Source: IMCC26207 sp044357715 | GTDB lineage: Bacteria > Actinomycetota > Acidimicrobiia > Acidimicrobiales > Microtrichaceae | Direction: 5' to 3' | Length of the DNA: 8,623 nucleotides | NCBI GenBank assembly: GCA_044357715.1 | Contig: JBIKPA010000116.1 | Coordinates: 1 to 8,623 of the forward strand | Shown: positions 1 to 7,114 of the stretch, one piece after another | Layout: each line of letters starts with the position of its first letter | Position numbering within the stretch: the stretch's first letter is position 1 | Notes under the pieces: model-generated | The model's database searches: none | What the model was told of the DNA's origin: nothing | The model's input: the letters and a program-made list of their open reading frames with translations, nothing else | Program-made: the position numbers and the translations under genes

Positions 1-15
1 GCTCTGGTCTGCCCC

Positions 16-1455
16 GTGAGTTCTGATGCTGTGGTGGCCGGGGTTGACTCATCTACTCAATCAACAAAGGTTGAACTCCGAAGCGCTGTTTCAGGTGAAC
101 TGCTCGGATTTGGGTCTGCTCCGCACACTGAAGTAGTTCCACCTGTAGCCGAACAAGACCCTAACGTTTGGTTGGCGGCGTTCTATCAGGCGTTCGCTCA
201 GGCCAAACAACACGCTGCTCAGGACGGCCACCCGGTGGAGATCTCTGCAATCTCAGTCGCCGGCCAACAGCACGGCATGGTCTGCTTGGATGCGCAAGAT
301 CGGGTGATCCGGCCTGCGAAGCTTTGGTGCGATACCAGCAGCGCTGCCGATGCCGACTGGTTACTCGAGCAATTGCCAGAAGGTGCCGGCGGGTTTGCTC
401 AAGCCTGTGGCTCGGTGCCCGTTGCAGCCTTCACGATTACCAAGCTCTCCTGGTTGCACCGTAACGAGCCCGACTCATGGCAGCGACTGAGTAGCGTTTT
501 ACTCCCACATGACTGGATGACCTTCTGCCTGACAGGAAACAAGGTGACAGACCGTGGCGATGCATCGGGAACGGGTTACTGGTCGCCATCCGCGAGCGAG
601 TACTGCTGGGAGTTGCTCCGCATTTTGGACAGTTCCCTTGACTGGGAGCGGATGCTGCCGCAAGTGCTCGGCCCGATTGAACCCGCGGGCGAGTGGAACA
701 CAATCTTGGTTGCCCCGGGAACGGGCGACAACATGGCAGCGGCACTCGGCCTTGGCTTAGAGCCGGGCGAGGTTGTCATCTCTTTGGGAACATCGGGAAC
801 TGTGTTTTGCGTCTCCGACCATGCCAGTAGCGACAACACAGGTGCCGTGGCTGGGTTCGCTGATGCAACAGGCAAGTTTTTACCCCTGGTGTGCACCCAG
901 AATGCCACCAAGGTCACAGATACCATTGCTCGCCTTTGCGGGTTAGACCTTGCTGCGCTAAACGCTGCAGCGCTGGCATCTCCTGCCGGCGCCGGGGGCC
1001 TCACTCTGCTGCCCTATCTCGATGGCGAGCGCACGCCGAATCGCCCTACCGCAACGGGGCAGATGAGCGGACTGCGGACAGACACCACGGTGAGCCAATT
1101 AGCTAGGGCCGGATTTGAGGGTGTGATCTGCGGGTTGCTGGACGGCCTAGATGAACTATCAAAACATGCTGATACTTCGGGGCGGGTTTTGCTTGTTGGA
1201 GGTGGAGCCCATTCTGTGGCTTACAGGCAGGTCCTAGCCGACCTGACGGGACGCGAGATCATCACGAGCGATATCGATCAGGCAGTGGCCATGGGTGCAT
1301 GCGTGCAGGCTGCGGCAACTTTGCTTGGCCGCGACCCGGCCGAGCTTCGATCGGACTGGTTGGTTGGGACGCAACACATCACTCACCCGGACCCGGAGGC
1401 GGCCAACATGAGCGAAGAAATCAGGTCGCGTTATCGCCAGCTCAGAGATTCTTAG
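16..1455 (+). CDS. xylB: Xylulokinase (FGGY carbohydrate kinase family)
   Basis: Predicted to phosphorylate D-xylulose with ATP to D-xylulose 5-phosphate in the cytoplasm, feeding the pentose phosphate pathway. The 479-residue length is normal for the family. Visible FGGY landmarks are the N-terminal nucleotide/phosphate loop GVDSSTQSTK (residues 9-18, Asp11), GQQHG at 83-87 (the xylulokinase sugar-site element, QMHG in E. coli), LWCDTSS at 103-109, DASGT at 182-186 carrying the probable catalytic Asp182, GTGDN at 235-239, the ATP-side LGTSGT at 257-262, GERTP at 337-341 and VGGGA at 394-398. The start chosen is GTG at 16, which places the usual short leader before the VAGVDSSTQ motif. The frame stays open to base 1 and no Shine-Dalgarno is visible in the 15 bases available, so the true start could lie outside the window. 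No xylose isomerase or transporter is in view. The stop overlaps that of the convergent exporter. Another FGGY sugar kinase specificity is possible but less likely. Confidence 0.92.
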   Translation: MSSDAVVAGVDSSTQSTKVELRSAVSGELLGFGSAPHTEVVPPVAEQDPNVWLAAFYQAFAQAKQHAAQDGHPVEISAISVAGQQHGMVCLDAQDRVIRPAKLWCDTSSAADADWLLEQLPEGAGGFAQACGSVPVAAFTITKLSWLHRNEPDSWQRLSSVLLPHDWMTFCLTGNKVTDRGDASGTGYWSPSASEYCWELLRILDSSLDWERMLPQVLGPIEPAGEWNTILVAPGTGDNMAAALGLGLEPGEVVISLGTSGTVFCVSDHASSDNTGAVAGFADATGKFLPLVCTQNATKVTDTIARLCGLDLAALNAAALASPAGAGGLTLLPYLDGERTPNRPTATGQMSGLRTDTTVSQLARAGFEGVICGLLDGLDELSKHADTSGRVLLVGGGAHSVAYRQVLADLTGREIITSDIDQAVAMGACVQAAATLLGRDPAELRSDWLVGTQHITHPDPEAANMSEEIRSRYRQLRDS

Positions 1456-3131
1456 GCCGAGCCTGCAGCCACTGGATCTTCTTTGGGCTCACTTGGCGGG
1501 TCCTTTAGCTGACCGGGCGGTAGCCGTGATGCTGCGAGTAATCCAAACAGGATGAAGATTGCCGCAAGACCCACGGTGAGCCGCATTGCGCTCACAAAGG
1601 CATCATCTGCTGCGGCCACAATCGCCTCGCTGCCTGGCTTCGAACGAAGCTCGGTAATTGCACCACCACCAGTTGATCGCACTGCTTGTGAGATCTGGTC
1701 AGCCTGTTCAGCTGTCACACCAGGAACCTGTGAGACCTGATCTTTGGTGAACGCACCAAGGCCTACTGCAAGAATTGCACCAAGCACCGCTATCCCAAGC
1801 GCCGAACCAATCTGCCGGCTGGTGCTTTGGGTTCCTGATCCCTGCCCGCTCTCCTCTACTGGCACATCGGCAAGGCTCGCACCAGTGAGTTGCGCCGTCG
1901 CAAAGCCGATCCCGATTCCGTAGGTAAAGAGCAGCGGAATAATTTCGGTCCCCGTATCTGGCTGAACCACAAGGGCAATACCCGCAACGCTGATGGCTTC
2001 AAAGACCATTCCCACCATGACGACAAATCTGGATCCCTTTTTCTGAGCCAGCTTTGCCACCAGCGGTGTTGCCAAAAATGCGCCGGCAGCAATGAAGGCT
2101 AGGTAGACACCGGATTTGATTGGCGTAAACCCAAGCACGTTCTGCAGGTAGAGGGGAAGAACAAAGACCAGTCCAAACTCGCCCAGACTGACGATCAACG
2201 CAGTTGTGTTACCCCAGCGAAATGATTTGAGCCCAAAAAGTGACAAGTCAAGGACAACCACTTTGTCTGCCGCGTTTCGGCCCCGTTCAATGATCACAAA
2301 GGCAGTGAGGCATGCTGCCGAGAACAGAAATGCTACGGGCACAATGCTGACGGGTGCGTCCGCAGGCCATGTCAGCGCACCGAGCGAGAATGGTGCAGTT
2401 GGTTGAATCCAGCCGTACTGCTGACCCTCGATCATGGCAAAGACAAGGGCGGCTAAGCCAGCGCCGATCAGCACAGACCCTGCTGGGTCTGCACCCCTTC
2501 GAGCCGAGGGATCTTTGGTCTCGGGAACAAAAAAGATCGATAGCACAAGCACGGTCAGGCCGATGGGCAAGTTGATATAGAACACCCAACGCCAACTGTG
2601 ATCAGTGGTCAACCAACCGCCGAGTAACGGACCGACGGCGGCCATGCCGCCAATGACTGAGCCCCAGACAGCAAAGGCTATCGCCCGTGACTTGCCGGTG
2701 AACAGCGTGTTCACTGATGACAGGGTGGTGGGCAGAATGATCGCTGCGCCGATCCCCTGAAACAGGCGGGCAAAGATCAACTGCGATGCGGAGTCCGATT
2801 GGCCAGCGAGCAGACTCGAAGCTACGAATACGACGATGCCAACGAGGAAGAGCAGTTTGCGGCCCCGAATGTCTGCAAGGCGGCCGAAGTTGATGAGGAG
2901 CGCAGCAAACACCAGTGCGTAGATGGTGTTCACCCACTCCGCATCGGAGAAGGTCATGTCTAGATCTTTGATGATGCTCGGCAGTGCAACATTGACCACC
3001 GTGCCATCCACAATGATCATCGCAACGCCAAGCGACAGCAGTGCGAGTGCCCCCCAAGGGCTCTTTGATGGAGTATCTACGACTTGACCCCCCGAGTCGG
3101 TGGGATCGGATGTGGCTGCGGGGTTACTCAT
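1452..3131 (-). CDS. MFS exporter, DHA2 (EmrB/QacA) family, 14 transmembrane helices
   Basis: Proton-coupled efflux permease of the inner membrane; family members export drugs, dyes or secreted metabolites. The 559 residues show about 14 hydrophobic helices, the first at about 26-48 and the last at about 517-537. Family motifs are clear: VDGTVVNVALPSI at 41-53 (DHA2 motif D1), GRLADIRGRK at 83-92 (motif A, loop 2-3), RLFQGIGAA at 122-130 (motif B), GPLLGGWL at 167-174 (antiporter motif C) and the helix 6 lead-in HSWRWVFYINLPIG at 178-191. A long, partly charged loop of about 50 residues precedes the last helix, as is common in actinobacterial DHA2 proteins, and the tail is Pro/Glu-rich. ATG at 3131 is the only sensible start, but its Shine-Dalgarno is weak. 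The gene lies 100 bases downstream of the beta-helix lipoprotein on the same strand and converges on xylB with overlapping stops. The substrate cannot be read from sequence. Confidence 0.93.
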   Translation of the reverse strand: MSNPAATSDPTDSGGQVVDTPSKSPWGALALLSLGVAMIIVDGTVVNVALPSIIKDLDMTFSDAEWVNTIYALVFAALLINFGRLADIRGRKLLFLVGIVVFVASSLLAGQSDSASQLIFARLFQGIGAAIILPTTLSSVNTLFTGKSRAIAFAVWGSVIGGMAAVGPLLGGWLTTDHSWRWVFYINLPIGLTVLVLSIFFVPETKDPSARRGADPAGSVLIGAGLAALVFAMIEGQQYGWIQPTAPFSLGALTWPADAPVSIVPVAFLFSAACLTAFVIIERGRNAADKVVVLDLSLFGLKSFRWGNTTALIVSLGEFGLVFVLPLYLQNVLGFTPIKSGVYLAFIAAGAFLATPLVAKLAQKKGSRFVVMVGMVFEAISVAGIALVVQPDTGTEIIPLLFTYGIGIGFATAQLTGASLADVPVEESGQGSGTQSTSRQIGSALGIAVLGAILAVGLGAFTKDQVSQVPGVTAEQADQISQAVRSTGGGAITELRSKPGSEAIVAAADDAFVSAMRLTVGLAAIFILFGLLAASRLPPGQLKDPPSEPKEDPVAAGSA

Positions 3132-3231
3132 TCTGGTCTAACGCAAGAGCGAAGCTGTTTGAACACGGGGGCTAGTTTGTCACCACCACAACACCTAGAA
3201 GCGAATCACCGATGAGGGACGTGGTTGAGAG

Positions 3232-4842
3232 TCACGGCTCATAGGCCCCGGGGTGGCCGACTCCGACTCGAGCAGTGCCACTGCGATCAGTTCCAAAACT
3301 TGGAGCTGTCACTGCTGGCACACCTGCTGGGGCATCCAACCACGACCACGCACTCATGCTTTGTGCGGCTCTCCCCCGAAGCGCTGAACCGCTAGCTGGC
3401 GTCCAGACTCCCCCGCTTGGGTTACTTAGGCGGGGCTCAAGAGTATTCACAGCGTTCCCGGCAAGCACCTGCGACTCAGAACAGGTTGGGTTGACATCAG
3501 CGCAACCCTCCCCAAACCCAAGGGGCATGTCGCTGCTGCCGTTCCAAATCACGTTGCCAAAGATCCGCAGGTCATCGTCAGCCCTTGCGGGCGGTGGCGC
3601 ACCAGAGCCTGCGGGCGGTGTGGTCGGACCAGCCACTGCAAAGTGTTGCCAAGCAGTTGCATACGGCGCAGGGTTATAGATGACGTTGTTCGCGAAGGTC
3701 ACGTGCTTGTTGGGGATGTATTGACCGCCCTCATCGACCGTCCCCCAGCCGCCGGCGTTGCGATGCGCCGCACAGGTCGCCGTGTCTCCGTCGCAGCCCC
3801 GGCTCCCGTGCACAAACTCCACCGCATGGCTGCGCGAACCAACCCGATACAAGGTGTTATAGGCCATCACAATGTTGTAGCCACCGTTCACCCCAAGTCC
3901 AGCCCCGTCGGTGTCGTGGATGACGTTGTTGGTTACTGCGATGCCATAGGCCTCGTATTGCAGCCAAGGTGCTTGCATGAATTCAAACCCTGTCCCCTGC
4001 CCAGCTGTAAACCCGCCGGTACCGCAGTTATAGATCTCGTTGCCATCAACGGTGATGGCAGAACTTCCTCCCTTGGCATAGGCGCACCAATCCGTTGCAT
4101 CGTGAATCTTGTTTCCACGAATGTGGCCGTCGTGGACAGCTACAAAATCAATGGCGTTGTCATCTGCGCCACCAATGTCAGAATCCTCTATGTAGATGTG
4201 GTCAGACTGATTGACCTTGACAGTTTCGTGAGCGCCGCTACCGCCCCAAAGTCGGCTATTGCGAATCACCAGATAGCTGCACTGTTCACAATGGAAGGTG
4301 TCGCCGCTGCGATCAATCTCTAGGTCGATGAGATACAGATGTCGGGTATCGAAGACATTCAGATCCCCGGTTAGGCGAGCGGTACCGCGGCCTTGGGCTG
4401 CTTGGATAATGACCGGTGCATGACTCGTACCCCAGCGATTCTCCATGTAGTTCGGCAGGAGAGCTGCAGAGTAGGTACCGGGTTGCAACAAGATTCGGTA
4501 CCCCTGCGTGAGCCTTGTTGAAGCCGGCACTCGTCTCCATGCCTCACTGACAGATCGCAGCGCCTGACCAGCCGATGCGCCGGTAGCTGAATCATTGCCA
4601 GTGGTTGGATTCACAAACAGACTGATGAGGGTTCCATGAGCCATCACAAACCGACCAGAGACTGCATCAACAGGGGAAGGGCTAGTTGACCGCGGGGGTT
4701 GAGTAGGTGGCGCTTGAGTAGCGGGTGGTTGTGTGCTTTGCGAATCCCTTGAATTTGGCGCGCAAGAAGAAGTTGTAAGGGCAACGACTGCAACTAGGGC
4801 AGTCAGGAGCAGGCTGGCATGCTTCACGGCCGTATTCCTCAT
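3232..4842 (-). CDS. Exported right-handed parallel beta-helix repeat lipoprotein
   Basis: A 536-residue secreted protein. ATG at 4842 was chosen over the ATG at 4854 and the TTG at 4872 because it gives a compact signal peptide: Arg2 and Lys7, then a hydrophobic core at about 9-22, then Cys27 in ALTTSSC, an imperfect lipobox. A Pro/Thr/Gln/Ser linker (about 31-60) follows. From about 165 to 435 there is a run of beta-helix coils of the type xIxxNxIxx, such as YLVIRNSRLWG (190-200), HIYIEDSDIGG (215-225), AITVDGNEIYN (262-272), GIAVTNNVIHD (300-310) and HVTFANNVIYN (380-390). The N-terminal part (FVNPTTGNDSATG, then a PGTY motif) and the C-terminal DRSGTARVGVGHPGAYE resemble caps seen in pectate-lyase/chondroitinase-B-like and choice-of-anchor families. 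Besides Cys27, all eight cysteines fall into near pairs (185/188, 253/273, 350/357, 447/454), suggesting disulfides outside the membrane. It probably binds or cleaves polysaccharide, but I cannot assign catalytic residues. It lies 100 bases downstream of the DUF6777 lipoprotein. Confidence 0.85.
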   Translation of the reverse strand: MRNTAVKHASLLLTALVAVVALTTSSCAPNSRDSQSTQPPATQAPPTQPPRSTSPSPVDAVSGRFVMAHGTLISLFVNPTTGNDSATGASAGQALRSVSEAWRRVPASTRLTQGYRILLQPGTYSAALLPNYMENRWGTSHAPVIIQAAQGRGTARLTGDLNVFDTRHLYLIDLEIDRSGDTFHCEQCSYLVIRNSRLWGGSGAHETVKVNQSDHIYIEDSDIGGADDNAIDFVAVHDGHIRGNKIHDATDWCAYAKGGSSAITVDGNEIYNCGTGGFTAGQGTGFEFMQAPWLQYEAYGIAVTNNVIHDTDGAGLGVNGGYNIVMAYNTLYRVGSRSHAVEFVHGSRGCDGDTATCAAHRNAGGWGTVDEGGQYIPNKHVTFANNVIYNPAPYATAWQHFAVAGPTTPPAGSGAPPPARADDDLRIFGNVIWNGSSDMPLGFGEGCADVNPTCSESQVLAGNAVNTLEPRLSNPSGGVWTPASGSALRGRAAQSMSAWSWLDAPAGVPAVTAPSFGTDRSGTARVGVGHPGAYEP

Positions 4843-4942
4843 GGGTGGTTCCATTCCGTTGTGGGCACCCAAGCAGCATCGGCAAAAGTCACGTCAAGCT
4901 GAAGCGAAGCAACTAGGGCAGCACAGCAGTTATTGGATTTGT

Positions 4943-6643
4943 TTAGGACCTTGGTCGCGCTGCGTACGCGATCCCGCAATCGCGAGAGAACGCTCCGGGC
5001 GGCGCCTCGGCAACAGTCAGCGTCTGCTCATAGTTGAACTCTCCTGCCTCTTGGCCAATTGCTGGAACGGGTCCTCCCGAAACAGTGACCTGCGGCTGGT
5101 CCGGATCACCGATTCCTGCGGCAATCAACACTCCGCTGAACGAACCATCGGCCGCAACATCCAAGGTTCGTGACGGTCGGCCTAGGAAGGTAATGGTGCG
5201 ACCTTCGCTGATCGAATCTCGGACTCGGATGCGTTGCGAATCCCCACCTTCAACCACACTGATTCGTAGGTCATTACAGGTCAGAGAAGTACTGTATGAC
5301 AGAGCATCGAAGTACCAGGTTTGTTCGGTCACACCAGTTATGTCCGCTCCACCAAGTTCATTAGAAACCGCTGGGAGCGATGTGGTGGAGGTAGTAGTGG
5401 CCGGTGGCGTATCTGTGCCGGCAGTGCCGCGCACCTCGCAGGTGAAGGTCGCCGTGGCCGGACTCTCAACCGTGAACGTGACGTTGAGTGTCAACATGCC
5501 GCTAACAACTCGACCACTAAAGCGATAGGTCGCAGTGCCTGAGGTACCGCCAGGCAGGGGACGCACTTCGGTAAAATCGAAGCTGCCGTCTGGTTGCAGC
5601 TGCCCTGTGGCCGAGCCGAGATCTGGAAATACGATGGTTCGGCCATCCACGACCTGCACCCGAGTATTTGATGCCGGTGTGTCAGCACAAGCACCAACTG
5701 ATGTCATGACGGCCTCAAACTCCACTGTGGTTCCCGCCGGTGCGGTTGAAGTGGTCGTTGATGTGGCCGTTGGTGTGGTGGTTGAGGAAGTCGTTGAGGT
5801 GGAAGGGGTACTGGGATCCTCAACACCCGATGACGGATCTGCGGGCGGCGGAACGTAGCCGACATCTGCATCTCCATCAGTCCCGGTCGGACGAGTGAAG
5901 GCTGTGTTGGTCGTTGGATCTACGAGCACTAGGTCATTCATGCGGTCTGGGCTCTTGCGAACTGCGGTCACTGAATCGGCAGAGAACCCCGACCAAGAGC
6001 TACCGGTGTACTTGGCATTCTTTCTAGAGGAGGGTGCCGTGAGCGGGTTACCGCAACTGCACTTGACTACTGGCACGCCAAATTCGTTGACGAACACCGC
6101 AGTTCCAGCCTGAAGAACCGCAGGGACCGTGGTGGCTTTGCCATTGCTGAAACCGTGGTTCGTGACCGCTGTGTCTGAGCGCAGCGTGACTGGGGTCAAC
6201 AGAGAAATGTACTCAGCGATGTTCTTAGTTTCTATCCCTAGAACCTTGGCCCACGCCTTGGCCTTTTCTGGATTGGTATCAAGAAATGCCGCCATCTTCG
6301 TAGCGTCACATACTGCTTTGTTCTGGGAGCCGCCATACAACCCTGGTGTGTCGCCGGGGAACGTCTCGGATGAGTTCGTTGGAACCGTGGCTGGGGCCAG
6401 GTTTCCTTTTGGGCTGGTAGTCGTAGTTGTGGGGTCGGGCGGGTTAGTGGGTGCAGCCTGGCTGGCGGGAGCCGTATTTACGCCTTCCATAAAGGGGTTA
6501 CTCGTTGCTTCATCGACTGCTTCACGTTGAAAGGTGCTGGCTTCGACATCTGAACTGCAGGCCGGGATCAGCCCGCTCAGTAGTGCCAGTCCGACGACAA
6601 GAACCGCTGCCGGTCGAATGCTCCGGATCTTTTGAATGCTCAT
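4943..6643 (-). CDS. DUF6777-type lipoprotein with two C-terminal beta-rich domains
   Basis: A 566-residue exported protein of unknown function. The frame is open up to 6835, but the start is ATG at 6643. It has GGAAG four bases upstream, overlaps the preceding stop as ATGA, and opens directly into a lipoprotein signal (basic residues, hydrophobic core about 11-27, IPAC with Cys29). A Thr/Pro linker (about 57-92) leads to a domain at about 97-245 that I recognise from memory as DUF6777-like: GLYGG at 101-105, VCD at 111-113, the NPEKAKAWAKVLGI stretch at 124-137, LTPVTLRSDTAVTNHGF at 149-165, then VLQAGTAVFV and the CSCGNPL motif at 195-201. A Pro/Ser/Thr linker (about 266-304) follows, then two beta-rich domains (about 305-405 and 433-560) joined by another Thr-rich linker. 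Each of these has one early and one late cysteine (319/402, 456/556) and shares a GRTIxF...DGSF pattern. It probably acts on the outer face of the membrane or in the cell wall. No enzyme motif is visible. Confidence 0.85.
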   Translation of the reverse strand: MSIQKIRSIRPAAVLVVGLALLSGLIPACSSDVEASTFQREAVDEATSNPFMEGVNTAPASQAAPTNPPDPTTTTTSPKGNLAPATVPTNSSETFPGDTPGLYGGSQNKAVCDATKMAAFLDTNPEKAKAWAKVLGIETKNIAEYISLLTPVTLRSDTAVTNHGFSNGKATTVPAVLQAGTAVFVNEFGVPVVKCSCGNPLTAPSSRKNAKYTGSSWSGFSADSVTAVRKSPDRMNDLVLVDPTTNTAFTRPTGTDGDADVGYVPPPADPSSGVEDPSTPSTSTTSSTTTPTATSTTTSTAPAGTTVEFEAVMTSVGACADTPASNTRVQVVDGRTIVFPDLGSATGQLQPDGSFDFTEVRPLPGGTSGTATYRFSGRVVSGMLTLNVTFTVESPATATFTCEVRGTAGTDTPPATTTSTTSLPAVSNELGGADITGVTEQTWYFDALSYSTSLTCNDLRISVVEGGDSQRIRVRDSISEGRTITFLGRPSRTLDVAADGSFSGVLIAAGIGDPDQPQVTVSGGPVPAIGQEAGEFNYEQTLTVAEAPPGAFSRDCGIAYAARPRS

Positions 6644-6652
6644 GGTTCTTCC
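6640..6652 (-). promoter_or_regulatory. ATGA stop/start overlap with Shine-Dalgarno for the DUF6777 lipoprotein gene
   Basis: The minus-strand ATG (6643-6641) and the upstream TGA (6642-6640) share two bases. GGAAG at 6652-6648 lies four bases before the ATG. This arrangement fixes the lipoprotein start and points to termination-reinitiation coupling between the two genes. Confidence 0.75.
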
Positions 6653-7056
6653 ACCATTTCTGTTGTGTCTGATGCTGGTAGTTGAGAGCGATATTTTCTT
6701 AGTGAACGAAATGCGAGTGGCATAAAGATGATGAGAAACGGAATTGACCACAGCAGCATAAGAAGCGCGAACATCAGAACCTGAGGTACCGGCGTGCTGA
6801 CCCCGTTCTGGGTACACGAGGTTTTCTGGCTCCATGAGACTCTTGCCATCTCTGAAACGTTTGCCACATCCGCGCTAACACTCATGGTCCCACCGGGACA
6901 GACAATTGGTGATAGCGGGGCTGACAGGATCGGCACAAACGCACTGAATGAGGCTACGAGAAGGCCACCGGCAAGGCACATGAAAACAACGAAAACCTTT
7001 GGCCCACGAATCTGAGCGAGAAATGGCTTAGCTGCGGGAGCTGCCTTATCCGACAT
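6640..7056 (-). CDS. Small two-helix membrane protein, translationally coupled to the DUF6777 lipoprotein
   Basis: I do not recognise this 138-residue protein as a named family. It has a short N-terminal segment with Lys/Arg (residues 1-20), a first membrane helix at about 21-43, an extracytoplasmic loop (about 44-92) with Cys53 and Cys81, a second helix at about 93-116, and a basic-then-acidic cytoplasmic tail (LRKYRS near 119-124, ending in EEP). The positive-inside rule puts both termini in the cytoplasm, and the loop cysteines could form a disulfide. The start is ATG at 7056; its only Shine-Dalgarno-like element is the AGG inside a 13-base palindrome that abuts the start codon. Its TGA overlaps the ATG of the lipoprotein gene (ATGA), which suggests matched expression and possibly a complex in which this protein anchors or presents the lipoprotein. 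That role is inference. Confidence 0.8.
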   Translation of the reverse strand: MSDKAAPAAKPFLAQIRGPKVFVVFMCLAGGLLVASFSAFVPILSAPLSPIVCPGGTMSVSADVANVSEMARVSWSQKTSCTQNGVSTPVPQVLMFALLMLLWSIPFLIIFMPLAFRSLRKYRSQLPASDTTEMVEEP

Positions 7057-7069
7057 GAACCTAAGGTTC
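7057..7069. promoter_or_regulatory. 13-base palindrome GAACCT-A-AGGTTC abutting a start codon
   Basis: A perfect inverted repeat with 6-base arms and a single central base ends immediately before the ATG of the small membrane protein gene and contains its only Shine-Dalgarno-like AGG. It could be a repressor operator lying just downstream of the -10 element at 7086-7091. An RNA hairpin here is unlikely because a one-base loop would force the arms to open. The same half-site occurs upstream of the acyl-CoA dehydrogenase gene. Confidence 0.45.
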
Positions 7070-7085
7070 GGCGCGCTAGCTTAAA

Positions 7086-7114
7086 ACTTTAGGGTTTCAA
7101 TCTTCTGCTCTCAA
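7086..7114 (-). promoter_or_regulatory. Putative sigma70-type promoter for the membrane protein/lipoprotein operon
   Basis: On the minus strand, TTGAGA (7114-7109; five of six matches to TTGACA) is separated by 17 bases from TAAAGT (7091-7086; four of six to TATAAT). The -35 element overlaps the stop codon of the acyl-CoA dehydrogenase gene. Initiation would be expected near 7079, giving a leader of roughly 20 bases that contains the palindrome at 7057-7069. If real, the envelope genes can be transcribed independently of the dehydrogenase gene. This is seen by eye only. Confidence 0.4.

Noticed and set aside
576..1004. A 142-codon minus-strand open frame inside xylB
   Set aside because: It lies antisense to conserved FGGY motifs, and its product has no recognisable features.
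3132..3231. Possible terminator or promoter between the beta-helix and exporter genes
   Set aside because: No stem with a T tract is visible. A GTGACA -35-like element has no acceptable -10 at the right distance.
3643..4323. A 226-codon plus-strand open frame antisense to the beta-helix gene
   Set aside because: It starts with GTG and lacks a plausible ribosome site. Its repeating Val/Ile/Asp texture is what the complement of Asn/Ile/Val-rich beta-helix coils gives. The minus-strand protein has a signal peptide and a coherent fold.
4843..4942. Possible promoter between the DUF6777 and beta-helix genes
   Set aside because: TTGACG is present on the minus strand, but no -10 element follows at 16-18 bases, and no terminator hairpin is seen.
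5732..5839. Repetitive GT/GA-rich tract suggestive of a DNA repeat array
   Set aside because: It is codon-level low complexity encoding a Ser/Thr/Pro linker; there is no fixed repeat unit or spacer pattern.
6129..6530. A 133-codon plus-strand open frame antisense to the DUF6777 gene
   Set aside because: It is the complement of the signal, linker and DUF6777 coding region, with no independent start signal or motif.
6644..6835. N-terminal extension of the DUF6777 protein by 64 residues
   Set aside because: It would overlap almost half of the membrane protein gene and bury the lipoprotein signal. ATG at 6643 has a Shine-Dalgarno and the ATGA overlap.
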